A stretch of DNA of 5,966 bases, taken from contig JACPZV010000106.1 in NCBI GenBank assembly GCA_016195295.1, forward strand, positions 1 to 5,966, given 5' to 3'. Every line of letters starts with the position of its first letter. The stretch's first letter is position 1. This DNA is from Acidobacteriota bacterium (GTDB taxonomy: Bacteria > Acidobacteriota > Vicinamibacteria > Vicinamibacterales > CAVVIG01). Shown piece after piece: positions 5,393 to 5,966 of the stretch. The notes under the pieces are model-generated. The model made no database searches, was not told the origin of the DNA, and saw only the letters and a program-made list of their open reading frames with translations. Both the position numbers and the translations under genes were made by a program.

Positions 5393-5842
5393 TTGGCGCA
5401 ATTCGTCATCAACGAATGGCTGTGGGCGGATTCTTCTGGCGCCAATGGACAGGCCGCGCAGTCGGTCGTTCTGGATTTTCTCGATCGCCTGGCCAGATCC
5501 GACCACCGTATCGTCGTAATCGAAGGCAGCATGTTCGACACGAAGGCGTGGGCGCTTTGCAAGATGCGGGATACCATCGCGGTCGAGATCGTCAAGATCT
5601 ACATCGGACGTGTGCGGCAGAATCTCGACCGCTGCCTGCTCCTGGACTTCAACCAAGTTGCGGCACTACCCGACCATCTGGCAACGGCGATCAAAGACGA
5701 CGACCACTACTTGCTTCGCGCGCAACGTACGGTAGGCGATGCTGCCATCGTCACGACTGATGAACCGCTACGGACCGTCCTCGCGGAACACGGAATTCCG
5801 TGTTTATCGCGAGAGGGATTCCTAGCGGCATACTTCCCATAA
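5393..5842 (+). CDS. PIN-like nuclease candidate paired with the ATPase
   Basis: A 149-residue soluble protein with features of a PIN-like domain: strand 1 QFVINEWLW (acidic Glu8), a second acidic strand VVIEGSMF (Glu44), KDDDHYLLRAQ (Asp102-104) and VTTDEPLRTVL (Asp123). It ends CLSREGFLAAYF, a common PIN-type last helix. PIN domains are metal-dependent RNases using three or four acidic residues. Strand 1 carries Asn-Glu where classical PIN proteins have Asp, so the fold call is good but activity is unproven. The start is TTG at 5393, 2 bp after the ATPase TGA, with no Shine-Dalgarno of its own; reinitiation after the ATPase would couple the two proteins. The first residues after TTG already belong to the fold, so no later start is likely. 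From memory, relatives often sit beside AAA ATPases. It is probably the effector or toxin of the pair. Confidence 0.75.
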   Translation: MAQFVINEWLWADSSGANGQAAQSVVLDFLDRLARSDHRIVVIEGSMFDTKAWALCKMRDTIAVEIVKIYIGRVRQNLDRCLLLDFNQVAALPDHLATAIKDDDHYLLRAQRTVGDAAIVTTDEPLRTVLAEHGIPCLSREGFLAAYFP

Positions 5843-5917
5843 TGCGCGTCGGGTAGGACTCGTTGATCTGCGACTGTCCGCTTGGGCCTACTGACGTTTG
5901 TTGCTAACTTAATTCCA
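5843..5917. other. short intergenic region after the PIN-like gene
   Basis: No gene, repeat or convincing terminator is visible. A weak 4-bp pairing of GGAC (5856-5859) with GTCC (5876-5879) is not followed by a T-run. Confidence 0.4.
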
Positions 5918-5966
5918 ATGCCATCAATGAAGGCTCGCACCATCGGCATGGGACTCGCGGTCTTAG
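5918..5966 (+). CDS. possible start of a plus-strand gene with a signal-like N-terminus (cut by window edge)
   Basis: From ATG 5918 (or the in-frame ATG 5927) the frame reads MPSMKARTIGMGLAVL and is open to the window end. Lysine and arginine followed by a hydrophobic run resembles the start of a Sec signal peptide. No Shine-Dalgarno precedes either ATG, and only 16 codons are visible, so this could be chance. Confidence 0.28.
   Translation, partial: MPSMKARTIGMGLAVL

Noticed and set aside
5851..5891. Possible terminator after the PIN-like gene
   Set aside because: Only scattered 4-5 bp pairings (GTAGG with CCTAC, GGAC with GTCC) with large loops and no T-run.
5707..5949. 80-residue minus-strand frame at the right edge
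   Set aside because: It overlaps the 3' end of the PIN-like gene in antisense and shows no recognisable motif.

Overview
This is a GC-rich bacterial window with two unlike halves. From 1 to about 4015 every supported gene lies on the minus strand. From about 4119 onward the genes lie on the plus strand in visibly lower-GC DNA (50 G/C of 60 in 1861-1920 against 31 of 60 in 4381-4440). The gene families, GC content and intergenic repeat types recall soil Acidobacteriota, perhaps a Vicinamibacteria-like lineage or a metagenome-assembled relative. That is inference; no marker gene is present.

Minus strand, in order of transcription: a conserved 157-residue protein of unknown function (4015-3542); a possible 28-residue membrane peptide (3500-3414); an SDR enzyme resembling L-threonine 3-dehydrogenase (from 3421); a 234-bp repeat-filled spacer (2258-2491) with a 30-bp-stem hairpin and a degenerate CACGAAG/CACAGAG repeat; homoserine kinase thrB (2256-1505); threonine synthase thrC (from 1508); a small conserved protein (574-260); and the first 94 residues of a quinone oxidoreductase of the PIG3 type (282, running off the left edge). 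thrB and thrC overlap by ATGA, and the small protein overlaps the oxidoreductase by 23 bases, so this was built as a tightly packed operon.

The threonine genes are damaged in a striking way. The surviving segments read cleanly, but thrB lacks about 75-80 codons and changes frame at about 1678. thrC lacks about 60-70 codons, including the PLP-lysine region, and changes frame at about 1258; it then loses its last ~90-100 codons at about 577, where it runs in frame into the small protein. The SDR enzyme also loses its native C-terminus at about 2492. Either the locus has decayed by several recent deletions or the assembly has dropped short segments. thrB additionally carries a perfect 16-bp inverted repeat (2087-2134), exactly 48 bp long, which looks like a REP-type element inserted in frame.

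The plus-strand half holds the most interesting unit: an ABC/OLD-like AAA ATPase (4206-5390) followed after 2 bp by a PIN-like nuclease candidate (5393-5842). The arrangement resembles two-gene ATPase-plus-effector defence systems such as Septu and PARIS, with a PIN-like protein in the effector position. The defence role is inferred from architecture and composition, not shown. The last 124 bases hold only the possible start of a further plus-strand gene.
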